Shown: positions 30,758 to 40,830 of the stretch, one piece after another | Position numbering within the stretch: position 1 is the first letter of the stretch | Layout: the number at the start of each line of letters is the position of its first letter | Source: Pomacea canaliculata | Taxonomy: Eukaryota > Mollusca > Gastropoda > Architaenioglossa > Ampullariidae | NCBI RefSeq assembly: GCF_003073045.1 | Contig: NC_037595.1 | Coordinates: 4,204,227 to 4,268,226, forward strand | Reading direction: 5' to 3' | Length of the DNA: 64,000 nucleotides | The notes under the pieces: generated by a model | The model's database searches: none | The model's input: only the letters and a program-made list of their open reading frames with translations | Told to the model about the DNA's origin: nothing | Position numbers and translations under genes: made by a program

Positions 30758-31058
30758 GACCACAAGCAATAAGAAGAGTAAGAAGAAGAAAAAAATATTA
30801 AACTGGCAAAAAGTGTTACTCAAGGAGCAATTCCAGAGAACGCGGTTTCCTGGGCGAAAAGCCATGGAAAGACTTCGGCGACGGACACAACTATCCAAAA
30901 AAAGGATCGAGGTAGGCACAGTAAACAGGTCCAATGCCTAGTCCACTAGTTGTTAACTAAACAACCCTGACTTCAGAGACACATATTAATATTGTGGTTG
31001 TTCCTTCCAGCGATGGTTTTTCAACCGCCGGGTGCAATGGCGGCGCCGACAGGAATGA
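30758..31058 (+). CDS. Homeobox gene, near-intact (Phe50 type)
   Basis: E3 (30758-30911) follows CTGCAG. From KKKKILNWQK it reads helix 1 VLLKEQFQ, the turn RFPG, helix 2 AMERLRRRT and LSKKRIE, then GTAGGC. E4 (31011-31058) reads RWFFNRRVQWRRRQE and TGA. The homeodomain core is complete. Entering E3 with the usual phase, the frame is open until a run of seven A just before ILNW, where one missing A causes a stop; eight A would join the Arg-rich arm to helix 1. It is either an inactivated copy or a homopolymer read error. It is most like the 22.4-kb gene (shared KRIERWF). Confidence 0.75.
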
Positions 31059-31140
31059 CCATTCAACCTGAGGGCGATGAGGTCGGAGGAAATGTACACA
31101 GGCAGGGGGGAGTAGTCTTTCCCTCACCAAGGGAGGGGGG

Positions 31141-31347
31141 AGGAATTGGATAAAGAAAAAGAAAGAAAACATACATTTCTTCAGACTTCTTAGATCTATC
31201 ACTGAAGTTTTACCTGAGGAGATTTTATTGGATATCCACATGAAGCTACATAATGTATGCTACGAGTTTTTAAAGAAATTCAATGCTTCTCATCCGAGAG
31301 AGCCAACGGCCCCTCCCCAGAAAACAGGTACAGCTCGTTCCCAGTAG
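31141..31347 (+). CDS. B-type helical-domain exon
   Basis: Reads RNWIKKKKENIHFFRLLRSI, TEVLPEEILLDIHMKLHNVC, a Lys/Phe stretch and SHPREP. It is open to TAG at 31345, but ACA G followed by GTACAG at 31328 resembles the phase-1 donor of E2 exons. It would therefore either end at that stop or splice on to a homeobox exon. It lies 80 bases after the stop of the 31-kb homeobox gene, so its partner would be downstream. Confidence 0.55.
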   Translation, partial: RNWIKKKKENIHFFRLLRSITEVLPEEILLDIHMKLHNVCYEFLKKFNASHPREPTAPPQKTGTARSQ

Positions 31348-32355
31348 ATCTCATCACAGTAATATAACAAATTGCATAGAGAACTGCTGTTTAAAGTACC
31401 TAATTTTAGGACACAAGATTCGTCTAAATCTGGCTAAGGTTTCTCGAAAACCTGTATGTCTGAGGTCAGAGAGATATGCACTAGTTGTATGGAAGAAATG
31501 TTCGAGAATATTGTCAAATACATCTGCCGCTTGATATGATATATGTCAATGCAATCAATTACGAATAAACTGCACTCTAGCATTTTATATCGTAAAAGAA
31601 ATGAGCGGGCATGCAAGGATGGATGAGAGAGCGTGAATGACGAAATAACGAAAGTTTTCAGAATGCGTGTATCAATGATGTAAAAATGAAGTATAAGATT
31701 ACTGTACATTGCCCTGCGAGCCGCGTAGCCGGAAAAAGAGGGAAGATTGGACAAATTGCACATTGCCAAGTCTAAATATTGTGAATAAAAGTACATTTTC
31801 ACTGCGGCGTAAGTCGAAAGTGAGAGCGAACTCCTACTACATTTTCATATGCTAATATCTCTTACGACGATAGATTTAAAAAAGCTCAGTCTTTAGAGCT
31901 TGAATTAATAATAATCGTTTTTAAGGCCGTTTTTAACTAGAATTCGGAACATAGGTGGGAAGAGAAACCTGGATACAAAATATGTCACAGGTGCTACTCT
32001 TGTCGGAAACAAAGGGGCTTGTGGAGCGGAGCTGATTGCTTCACTTCAGTGCGGAGATACGATTTATTCCGTTTCAAAAGGACTTGTCACAACCATTAAA
32101 ATGATCCCTAAAATGATATTCTAAGCATAAGTAATAATTTTGTTAGTTTGTGTTTTTATTTGTTTAAACTAGAAAAGCTAAAGTAATATGAGGAGACAAC
32201 AGAAAAATGAAGTTATGGAGTTTCAGCGAGGTGATCAAACTGATTAAAATAGTCATCTCTCTAGTGTTACTCTGCTTAAAAATAAAAAAAGAGAGAATGA
32301 CTGAATGACTGAATCACTCACTGACTCACTCATTCTGGTCTGGCATCATTTCAGG
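31348..32355. other. AT-rich stretch without recognised genes
   Basis: No homeobox piece or transposon signature seen. Near 32300 the ACTGACTCACTCATTC leader of E1 exons reappears. Confidence 0.4.
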
Positions 32356-32466
32356 ATGCCAGGCACCGCGATAGCCTATAGCATGGCTGGGGCTATAGTG
32401 ACGGCGCTGGCACAGCGGCTCCTTGGCCAACGAAAACTAGGAACCGTAGACTTGTTCACTCAATAA
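32356..32466 (+). pseudogene. Possible diverged E1 exon
   Basis: ATG after TTTCAGG behind a partial E1 leader. It encodes MPGTAIAYSMAGAIVTALAQ and a short tail to TAA. It lacks the MQFIW start and the donor. A second leader fragment with TTTCAG lies at about 32670. Probably a relic. Confidence 0.3.
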
Positions 32467-33069
32467 TATGATTTGCTGTCTCGCCGGTTCACATCCGCGG
32501 TTCCCACGGTTAAAACGCAACGAAGACAGTTCTTGCTTTTACCACCTGTGGCCAGGAGGACAGCATTCGCACCTGCTGGCCTCGCAGAAAGTCAGAGAAG
32601 CAGGTCAGACGTCTTATGAGGAGACAACAGAAAAATGAGGTTATGGAGTTACACTACTGGCATCATTTCAGGTTCGGTTGGATTCGGACCGGAGCAACAG
32701 CTCTGGTTCAATCAGGCTTAATAAGTCCATTGGCCTAGCTTATCTGGCGAAGGCACGCGGAACCAGAACCACGTGAGTACTTAAACATGTGCATCAATCA
32801 CCATCTTTTGTGTAAACGTCTTCCCTGACTTATTTTGCATTTTTTCTGTTTTATTTGTATTGTTTCTTGACCTAAAGACTATAAGTGTGAGTTGTCAATA
32901 AATGGGCCGGGTAGAACAGGAGAGTTCGCTAATTAGCTTGCACGATCGTGCTTGAAAGCTTTTAATCGCTCACAAGTGGATGAACACATGAGAGGGGAAA
33001 ACCCGCATGCCGAAAGAAAAATGGTGCCCCTTCTTACCATGCATGACAAAAGTGCGCATGACTCTAGAC

Positions 33070-34450
33070 TTAATGATGATCCAATTGCCTACAATTTATG
33101 TTTATAAGGTCTTGTTATGCTCCCCCTTGAAACGGGAAAGAAAAATGGACAAACGAATACAAGTGAACAAAAAAATGAACCACAAAATAAAGGAAAGAAA
33201 AAATCAAACAAAGAAAGAAAATTTTTATACAACAAGCCTCTTTAAGTGGCGTCTTATTTCATCTGATTCATCTACACATATCCTGACATATCCTAAATGT
33301 TTCATCATCTTTTGCTTAGCAAGTGCTTTTCTTGAGAGATCTTACTCTTTTGTTTGTTTCTATGTTTTCAGCATTCGTAATTCTTGTCCAAGATTTACCG
33401 CTAAAATCTGACAGTATGTAGAGTTCGTGGTATGATCACATACAACTGGTGCAAGATGACAGTAGCAAATTAAACATGTTAGCGTCCTCTCAAGAAATTT
33501 CTCCAACTCTAGAAGCGCGCCAGGGACTTGGGGGTGGAGACTGGCAGGACAGCTTCACAATTGTGACGTTAAGGCCAGAACAACAGGCCCGAGGCAAGTT
33601 AGATAATTAGAGGTGGGCAGTGGTCAGCGAAAGGGGACAATGAAGGGACGACTTTTGTCCGTTTTTACGAATTGACAGTGTAACGATTTTTTTTTTTGTT
33701 TTTTTTTTGTTGATTGTATATGTATGTGATAAATTTTAATGATTTATTTGTAAACATTTGTGACAAATTCTTTGCAGTAAATAAATACATATATTATTAA
33801 AACCATGTGTATCCTTTGCTTCTATATAATAAACTTCATCTGGTTGTTTCATCATGGAGGGGATGTGGAGGAGATGGATAAAGAAAAAGACAGAAAATAG
33901 GCATTTCTTCAGACTTCTTAGATCTATCACTGACGTTTTACCTGAGATTGTATTGGATCTCCACATGGAGCTACATAATGTATGTTATGAGTTTCTAAAG
34001 AAATTCGATGCTTCTCATCCGAGAGAGCCAAGCACTGCCCAGGACACAGTTACAGCTGGTTCCCAGTAGAGCCAGCAGAAAAGGTCAACCATCATAAAGC
34101 CAGTAACTAAGGCTCTAAACGTCATAGAGGACCAAGTTTGTAAATAGTTTGAAACATGCAGAAAATGAAAACAGCGTGCCTGAGATGAAATCTAAAACCA
34201 CGACACCCATTTATCTTTATTCATGATTTGTAACGGACAAGTGCGCAATAGAGGGGGGGAAGGGGGGGAAGGGGGGGAAGGTTGACAACCGTGGTTGACC
34301 TGTTTTTGTGGGAAGTGTGGGCCACGGTGGGTATTTCAAGCCCGACCGTAAGCGGCCAGTGGGCGGCTGATCATAACTTGGTGGATTTGTGGTTTTCTTC
34401 ACCGACTCGCTGCTGCTGCGATCTCTGTGGACGTAATGCTGTGGATGTAC
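33070..34450. repeat. Second copies of the 8.5-, 11- and 21-kb segments
   Basis: This stretch is a mosaic: 33070-33290 repeats 8511-8725, 33300-33840 repeats 11170-11660, and 34165-34450 repeats 21155-21470. It marks the right edge of the homeobox array; beyond 34.5 kb no family piece is seen. Confidence 0.7.
33854..34069 (+). CDS. B-type helical-domain ORF, intact and stand-alone
   Basis: ATG to TAG, 71 residues: MEGMWRRWIKKKTENRHFF, RLLRSITDVLPEIVLDLHME, a second helix with HNVCYEFLKKF, and a TAGSQ end. It aligns to the E2 domain (NEAFF..MASLT..LP.E, then H..C) but has its own start and stop and no donor: the GT of the 31.3-kb copy reads TT here. It could encode a small protein with only the family's N-terminal domain. 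No homeobox follows. Function unknown. Confidence 0.5.
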   Translation: MEGMWRRWIKKKTENRHFFRLLRSITDVLPEIVLDLHMELHNVCYEFLKKFDASHPREPSTAQDTVTAGSQ

Positions 34451-35189
34451 ATCACTGCTCGTGTTTTTGGAAGTTCCACGTCCTCGCCGTGAGAGCTCTG
34501 TGGGTTTGAGCGACACGCCGTGCACCGGCCGTAGGCGAGCAACCGAACGGACCAGGACCAGAAAACTTTGTGTTGAGCAAGGGGGCTACGCTCTACTTTC
34601 TTTAGGCTTGGCGCACCAGCAACGTCCGTCATCCGGAAGGGAGTATCAGAGCAGCCCGAGTTTAAACCGCCGGTGGAGGGAGGCTTTCTCTCACCTTCTA
34701 AGCTCACCATACTCTCATCGGACCAACTACTTGGAAGACAAACGCATGAGCAGGACTGAGACTTTCTGCCAGCGACCTTTCGGTATTGTAAAACACTCTA
34801 TTATGATAAATCGAATTAAAGGCAGGAAAGTTGGTATTTCCTATAAACAGAGGATTGGGGGGGATTGCAGTGACATGATATAGATAACCGTATGGGTTTC
34901 GTCATGTTAGTATTATAATATTGTGGATATAACGTTGGAATTTCGTCAAGACTTACAGCACCGGAGACTGCTGAATACCTTACAGATAGCATTATTTGGT
35001 GAACCAGCTTTATCGTTGTCTTTATTGTTGAATTGGATTTTTGACATTACTTTAATTTGTGTGAACAGCTTTATTGTTGTCTCTATTAGTGCGTTGGATT
35101 ATTGATGTACTATACTGGAAATAATATTTGTTATAGGAGTGGTACACTGATTATTGATACATTGTTTTGTTATTGCTTGTACCCAATAA
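34451..35189. other. Unassigned sequence at the array edge
   Basis: A 140-codon + strand ORF (34461-34883) begins with a basic stretch, but no motif is convincing and no splice pattern of the homeobox family is present. I treat it as uncharacterised. Confidence 0.3.
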
Positions 35190-38100
35190 TTATTGGACAA
35201 TGACAAAAGGGAGAACAGTAATTTTGTAACAAGTTGTTCCCCTTACTTGGGCCGTTCTAGGACGTCCCATTCAAATTGTTTCCTTGCGTCAATGTTTTGT
35301 CCAGATAACCAATGTTTGTACCAATAATTATTGGTGCCTTCAAGGAGGGACGCCCACTTATATCTTTTGTGGAAAGAATGCGCATGTCTGCGGTGGACCG
35401 TGAATATTGTTGACCCGATGTGATCGCTTTAGGGTGAGCTGTTCCGAGGATAGAGCTCTCCATCGCCTTTCAAACAAAGGCTAGGTCAAGCTTGAGAAGA
35501 AAAGAGATAAGTATCAAAGACCTTTTTGAAAGAAGAGTGTGTTTTTTTGCGAATACGGGGGGGGGGTAACTACTGTGTAGTAACAGATGGCAGACCAAAT
35601 GGTTTTTTAATTAAGGTGACTACAAAATCTGTGCTATTCCATAAAACATAAAAAAAAATTTTTTACCTCAGGTGCCTTGGCCTTAATTGAAGATATGGAT
35701 AATAATGAAGTCACAGTTTTTAATTTCAGTTTGTTGTTAAGTCTCTTTTTCCATCAGAAAATAGGTGATGAACTGGTTGCAGGGGTGGCGGCGAGGTATA
35801 CAGTTGTTTGGTATACAGAGGTTGGACTCTTCTGTTGCTGCTTTTTTCGATGTTATCTGAAGCCTTGATGCACCCATTGTTCTTCTGTACAGCTTCTGAA
35901 GAAAATAAAATATGGGAAAATTGGGATTTGTAAATTAAAGAAGTTAATAGGTTAACAGATTCAAACAGATTAAAAAAGTCTCATAACCATATTATGTTTT
36001 AGGTACCCCACCAAATCCCGTCGACATTTACCGCGTGCTACCACACTAAATTGCTTATTAATTATCGACTTTTAGTTAGTTCGAGCCCCAAGCAGCATAA
36101 ACCCCAATGGAAGAAAACTCAAGACAACTTAGTGCATTAAAAGAATGTTATTAATTATTACCCAATGACAAAAGGAGAATACACAAGTAACTTTGTAATA
36201 GTGTTTCCCCTTACTTGGCCGTTCCCTAGGGTCTGCTGATAACATGCACGTTAATGTTAATGTTCCACGTTTTCTAGAATCTAAGTAATAATAATGCAAG
36301 ACCTGGAAAGCCTTCTTTGGTTTTCCAGTAATACAAAAGTCAGTTTTAAACATGTCTCTCTCTCACACTCAAAAGAGGAGAGAGAGAGAAATAGAGCTGA
36401 TGCACAATACTAGAAGATCAAGGCTCTGTTCAAGAAAGAGATAAGTATCAAAAGACCTTTGAAAGAAGAGTGCGTTTTTTTGCGAATATGGAGGCAACTA
36501 GTGTAGTACAGATGTGCAGACCAAAATGGTTTTTTAATTAAGGTGACTACAAAAATCTGTGCTATTCCAAAAACATAAAAAAAAAATTTTTTTTACCTCA
36601 GCGTGCCTGGCCTTAATTGAGATATGGGATATAATGAAGTCACAGTTTTTAATTTCAGTTTGTTGTAAGTCTCTTTTTTCCATCAGAAAATAGGTTGATG
36701 AACTGGTTTGCAGGGGTGGCGTGTGAGGTATACAGTTGTTTGGCTATACAGAGGGTTGACTCTTTCTGTTGCTGCTTTTTCGATGATGTTATCTGGAAGC
36801 CTTGATGCACCCATGTTCTTTGTACAGGGGCTTCTGAAGAAAATAAAATATGGGAAAATTTGGGATTTGTAAATTAAAGAAGGTTAATAGGTTTACAGAT
36901 TCAAACAATTAAAAAAGTCTCATACCATACATCTTGTTTAGGTACCCACACCAAATCTCGTCGACATTACCGCGTGCTACCACACTAAATGCTTATTAAT
37001 TATCGACTTTTAGTTAGTTCGAGCCCCAAGCAAGCATAACCCCAATGGAGAAAACTCAAGACAACTTAGTGCATTAAAAGAATGTTATTAATTATTACCC
37101 AATGACAAAAAGGAGAATACACAAGTAACTTTGTAAATAAGTTGTTTCCCTTACTTGGCCGGTTCCCTAGGTCTTGCTGATAGCATGCACCGTTAATGTT
37201 AATGTTCCAAGTTTTCTAGAAATCTAAAGTAATAATAATTGCAAAGACCTGAAAGCCATTCTTTGGTGTAATACAAAAGTCAGTCATGTCTCTCTCTCTC
37301 ACACTCAAAAGAGGAAGAGAGAGAGAGAAATAAGAGCTTTGCACAATACTAGAGATCAAGGCTCTGTTCAAGAAAGAGATAAGTATCAAAAGACCTTGTG
37401 AAAGAAGAGTGCGTTTTTTGCGAATACGGAGGGGCAACTAGTGTAGTACAGATGTGCAGACCAAATGTTTTTTAATTAAGGTGACTTACAAAAATCTGTG
37501 CTATTCCATAAAACATAAAAAAAAATTTTTTTACCTCAGGTGCCTGGCCTTAATTGAGAAGATGAGGATAATAACGATGTCTCTGTTTTTTCCATCAGAA
37601 AATAGGTGATGAACTGGTTGCAGGTGGGTGGGGCGAGGCTATACAGTTGTTTGTATACAGAGGTTGACTCTTTCTGTTGCTGCTTTTTCATTGATGTTAT
37701 CTGAAGCCTTGATGCACCCATTGTTCTTCTAGTACAGCTTCTGAAGAAAATAAAATATGGGAAAATTGGGATTTGTAAATTAAAGAAGGTTAATGGGTTT
37801 ACAGATTCAAACAGATTAAAAGAGTCTCATACCATACATCTTGTTTAGGATACCCCCACCAAATCCCGTCGACATTTACCGCGTGCTACCACACTAAATT
37901 TCTTATTAATTATCGACTTTTAGTTAGTTCGAGCCCCCAAGCAAGCATAACCCCAATGGAAGAAAACTCAAGACAAATTAGTGCATTAAAAGAATGTTAT
38001 TAATTATTACCCAATGACAAAAGGGAGAATACACAAGTAACTTTGTAATAAGTTGTTTCCCCTTATTTGGCCGGTTCCCTAGGTCTTGCTGATAGCATGC

Positions 38101-38740
38101 ACCGTTAATGTTAATGTTCCAAGTTTTCTAGAAATCTAAGTAATAATAATTGCAAGAACCTGAAAAGCCATTCTTTGGTGTATTACAAAAGTCAGTTCAT
38201 GTCTCTCTCTCTCTCACTCAAAAGAGGAGAGAGAGAGAAATAGAGCTTTGCACAATACTAGAACGATCAAGCTCTGGTTCAAGAAGAGATAAGTATCAAA
38301 AGACCTTTTTGAAAGAAGAGTGTTTTTTGCGAATACGGGTGGGGGGGGGGGGGGCACTAGTGTAGTACAGATGCAGACCAAATGGTTTTATATTAAGGTG
38401 ACTACCAAAAATCTTGCTATTCCATAAAACATAAAAAAATTTTTTACCTCAGGTGCCTGGCCTTAATTGAAGATGAGGATAATAACTATGTCTCTTTTTT
38501 CCATCAGAAAATATGAACTGGTGCAGGGGTGGGGGCGAGGTATACAGTTGTTTGGTATACAGAGGTTGACTCTTTCTTGTTGCTGCTTTTTTCGATGATG
38601 TTATATGAAGCCTTGATGCACCCATTGTTCTTCTGTACAGCTTCTGAAGAAAATTAAATTATGGGAAAATTGGGATTTGTAAATTAAAGAAGTTAATGGG
38701 TTTACAGATTAAAGAAGTCTCATACCACACATCTTGTTTC
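35190..38740. repeat. Tandem array, ~0.93-kb unit, about four copies
   Basis: Landmarks such as CAATGACAAAAGGAGAAT (36162, 37098, 38018), AAGCCTTGATGCACCCAT and GTTAGTTCGAGCCCC recur in order about 920-960 bases apart. A fifth, broken copy continues at 39250-39460 and 39975-40030. Copies differ mainly by single-base insertions and deletions. Each has a run of T and A and a TCTC/GAGA block. No convincing ORF is present. Confidence 0.9.
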
Positions 38741-39464
38741 AGTTCTATGGTGCTTCTGCTTCTTCCCATTGTCTTTCTGTTTTCAGGTGTCTTTAAGCAA
38801 GTTTTACACATGGAAGCACAATTGATTCTGACAAGAGTTCAAACAAATTTTGAACTGTGGAGTTAGCATGAAACAGTGTCAATTTATATTATACAAAAAT
38901 AAAGCACTTTATATCAGCACCTCTCCTTTTTGGTTAAATAAGTGTATAAAAAAATCATATCTGTAAACTTAATAATAACTAATATTATACTAATATTATG
39001 TATCATCACTTACTGCATATCAGATACTGCTGCTTTGAAAGCCCGTTGAAAGCAAACTTTTCTCTTCTTTGCCTTAACAGTTATAAAAACTTGTCGGTCA
39101 AGATTCGCCGCAAAAACTTTTCAGGCAATTACACACGGAAGAGCTTTTTGATCTGCAAATGCATAGAAAACAGTAAACACATCTGTCGCAAACCTGGGCG
39201 GGGTTCCGTAGATTTGGTAGGGGGTACGATTTCTGTCACCTGTTCAAAACACCGTCGATACCCCCACCAAATCTCGTCGACATTACCGCGTGGCTACCCA
39301 CACTTAAATTTCTTATTAATTATCAAACTTTTAGTTAGCTCGAGCCCTCAAGCACGCATAACCCCCGAATGGAAAGAAAACTCAAGGACAACTTAGTGTC
39401 ATTTAAAGAAGGTTATTTAATTATTACCAAATGACAAAAGGGAGAAATACACCAAGTGTCACAA

Positions 39465-39535
39465 ACGCCGCTAGAGTCTATAATTTTTCACTCTCAAACA
39501 CACCAGCGGGTTCGGACAATTGCGCGTTCTTTCTC
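39465..39535. repeat. Dispersed 80-bp repeat (also 20315-20390 and 42960-43045)
   Basis: The string ACACACCAGCGGG, then CGGACAATTGCGCGTTCTTT, occurs here and at 42960-43045 in the same orientation, and at 20315-20390 inverted. Probably a fragment of one transposable element family. Confidence 0.65.
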
Positions 39536-40427
39536 TCAGAAAAAAAAAATAATTCGCCTGTACGAGTCTGCCCGTGTTTACTAAACAAAAAACTCAGAAG
39601 AACAAATCCTAACTATATAAGAAAAATACAGTCACTAACAACGGCTTTTCCTCTGACTAACACAGTCAATCTTTTACTCACTCGCGAGGGGCACATTGTC
39701 TTGGCAAAGGCTCTCTACTAACTCACTCTGTCTTCTCCTTCTCTCCACTCTCCGGTTTTTCTTTCTTCTCTCCTTTTCAAGTGCACTGTCTCGGCAGTCA
39801 CTTCTCACTTCCAACAACTCAAAAACACAATCCCTCTCCCCCACAATTAAGCATTCCTTTTCTTCTCCTTCGCCGTTTCTCAACAACTCGCTTTTTTTTC
39901 GTCACCACACATTGACGTCATCTCCCCTTACGTCATTAGGAAAAGTCCTAGCACTCTGGCTGGATCTCTGACAAGACAAGTAACTTTGTAATAAGTTGTT
40001 CCCCTTACTTGGCCGGTTCCCTAGGTCGGGTCACGTTCCCAATTGTTTCCCCTTACGTCTAATGTGTCCAGATAAAAGAAGAAGAAGAAGAAGAAGAGAG
40101 TTTTGTAACGCGCAAAATCCGAATCCTTGAGAAACGCTCAATGCGCCGAAAAATTGTATCATAAAAGTACCACAACGTAAAATCCACATTAGCAGGCCAC
40201 AGAAAACCAAAAGGAAACTTCACACAGTGAAGTTGCACACAGTATCAAACGATCCGACGGCTAAATAACTAATAACAGATAACTAATGTGAGTCACTGTT
40301 CAATAACCTTAAATATAATCACACACACACAAATACACTACTTCGCGCAAAAACACGCCTCACCACTTATCTCGTTATCGCTTGAGCTCACCTTTGAGTC
40401 AACTTTACTCCAGAAACTTGCGTGCGA

Positions 40428-40830
40428 AAGACCCAGACGCTAATGTCACTCCCCAGAGTTTCTACCCCAAAACGCTGAGCTTGCATCTAGAATCTTTTCT
40501 GTCCAAAAATCCCTTCCATTGGCCAAGTCATGCCACCTGACATACCACAACCAATCACAACCAAAGACCCAGACGCTGACGTCACTCCCCAGAAGTTTTC
40601 TACCCCAAAACGCTGAGCTTGCATCTAGATCTTTCTGTCCAAAATCCCCTTCCATTGGCCAGTCATGCCACCTGACATACCACAACCAATCACAACCAAG
40701 ACTCAGACGCTGACGTCACTCCGAAGTTTCTACCCCAAAAACGCTGAGCTTGCATCTAGATCTTTCTGTCCAAATCCCCGTTCCATTGGCCAGTCATTGC
40801 CACCTGACATACCACAACCATCACGCCTTA
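40428..40830. promoter_or_regulatory. Triplicated 135-bp unit with CRE and CCAAT motifs
   Basis: Three direct copies at 40428, 40563 and 40698. Units 2 and 3 contain the palindromic CRE TGACGTCA (40577-40584 and 40711-40718); unit 1 has TAATGTCA. Each has CCATTGGCCA and an AACCAATCAC, two CCAAT-type elements in opposite orientation. The regular arrangement of CREB/ATF and NF-Y sites looks like a promoter or enhancer, but no gene start is recognised beside it, so the regulatory reading is inference. Confidence 0.5.

Noticed and set aside
34461..34883. A basic 140-codon ORF as another homeobox
   Set aside because: It has an NRRW string and an Arg-rich start, but lacks the helix 1 and 2 spacing and the family splice sites.
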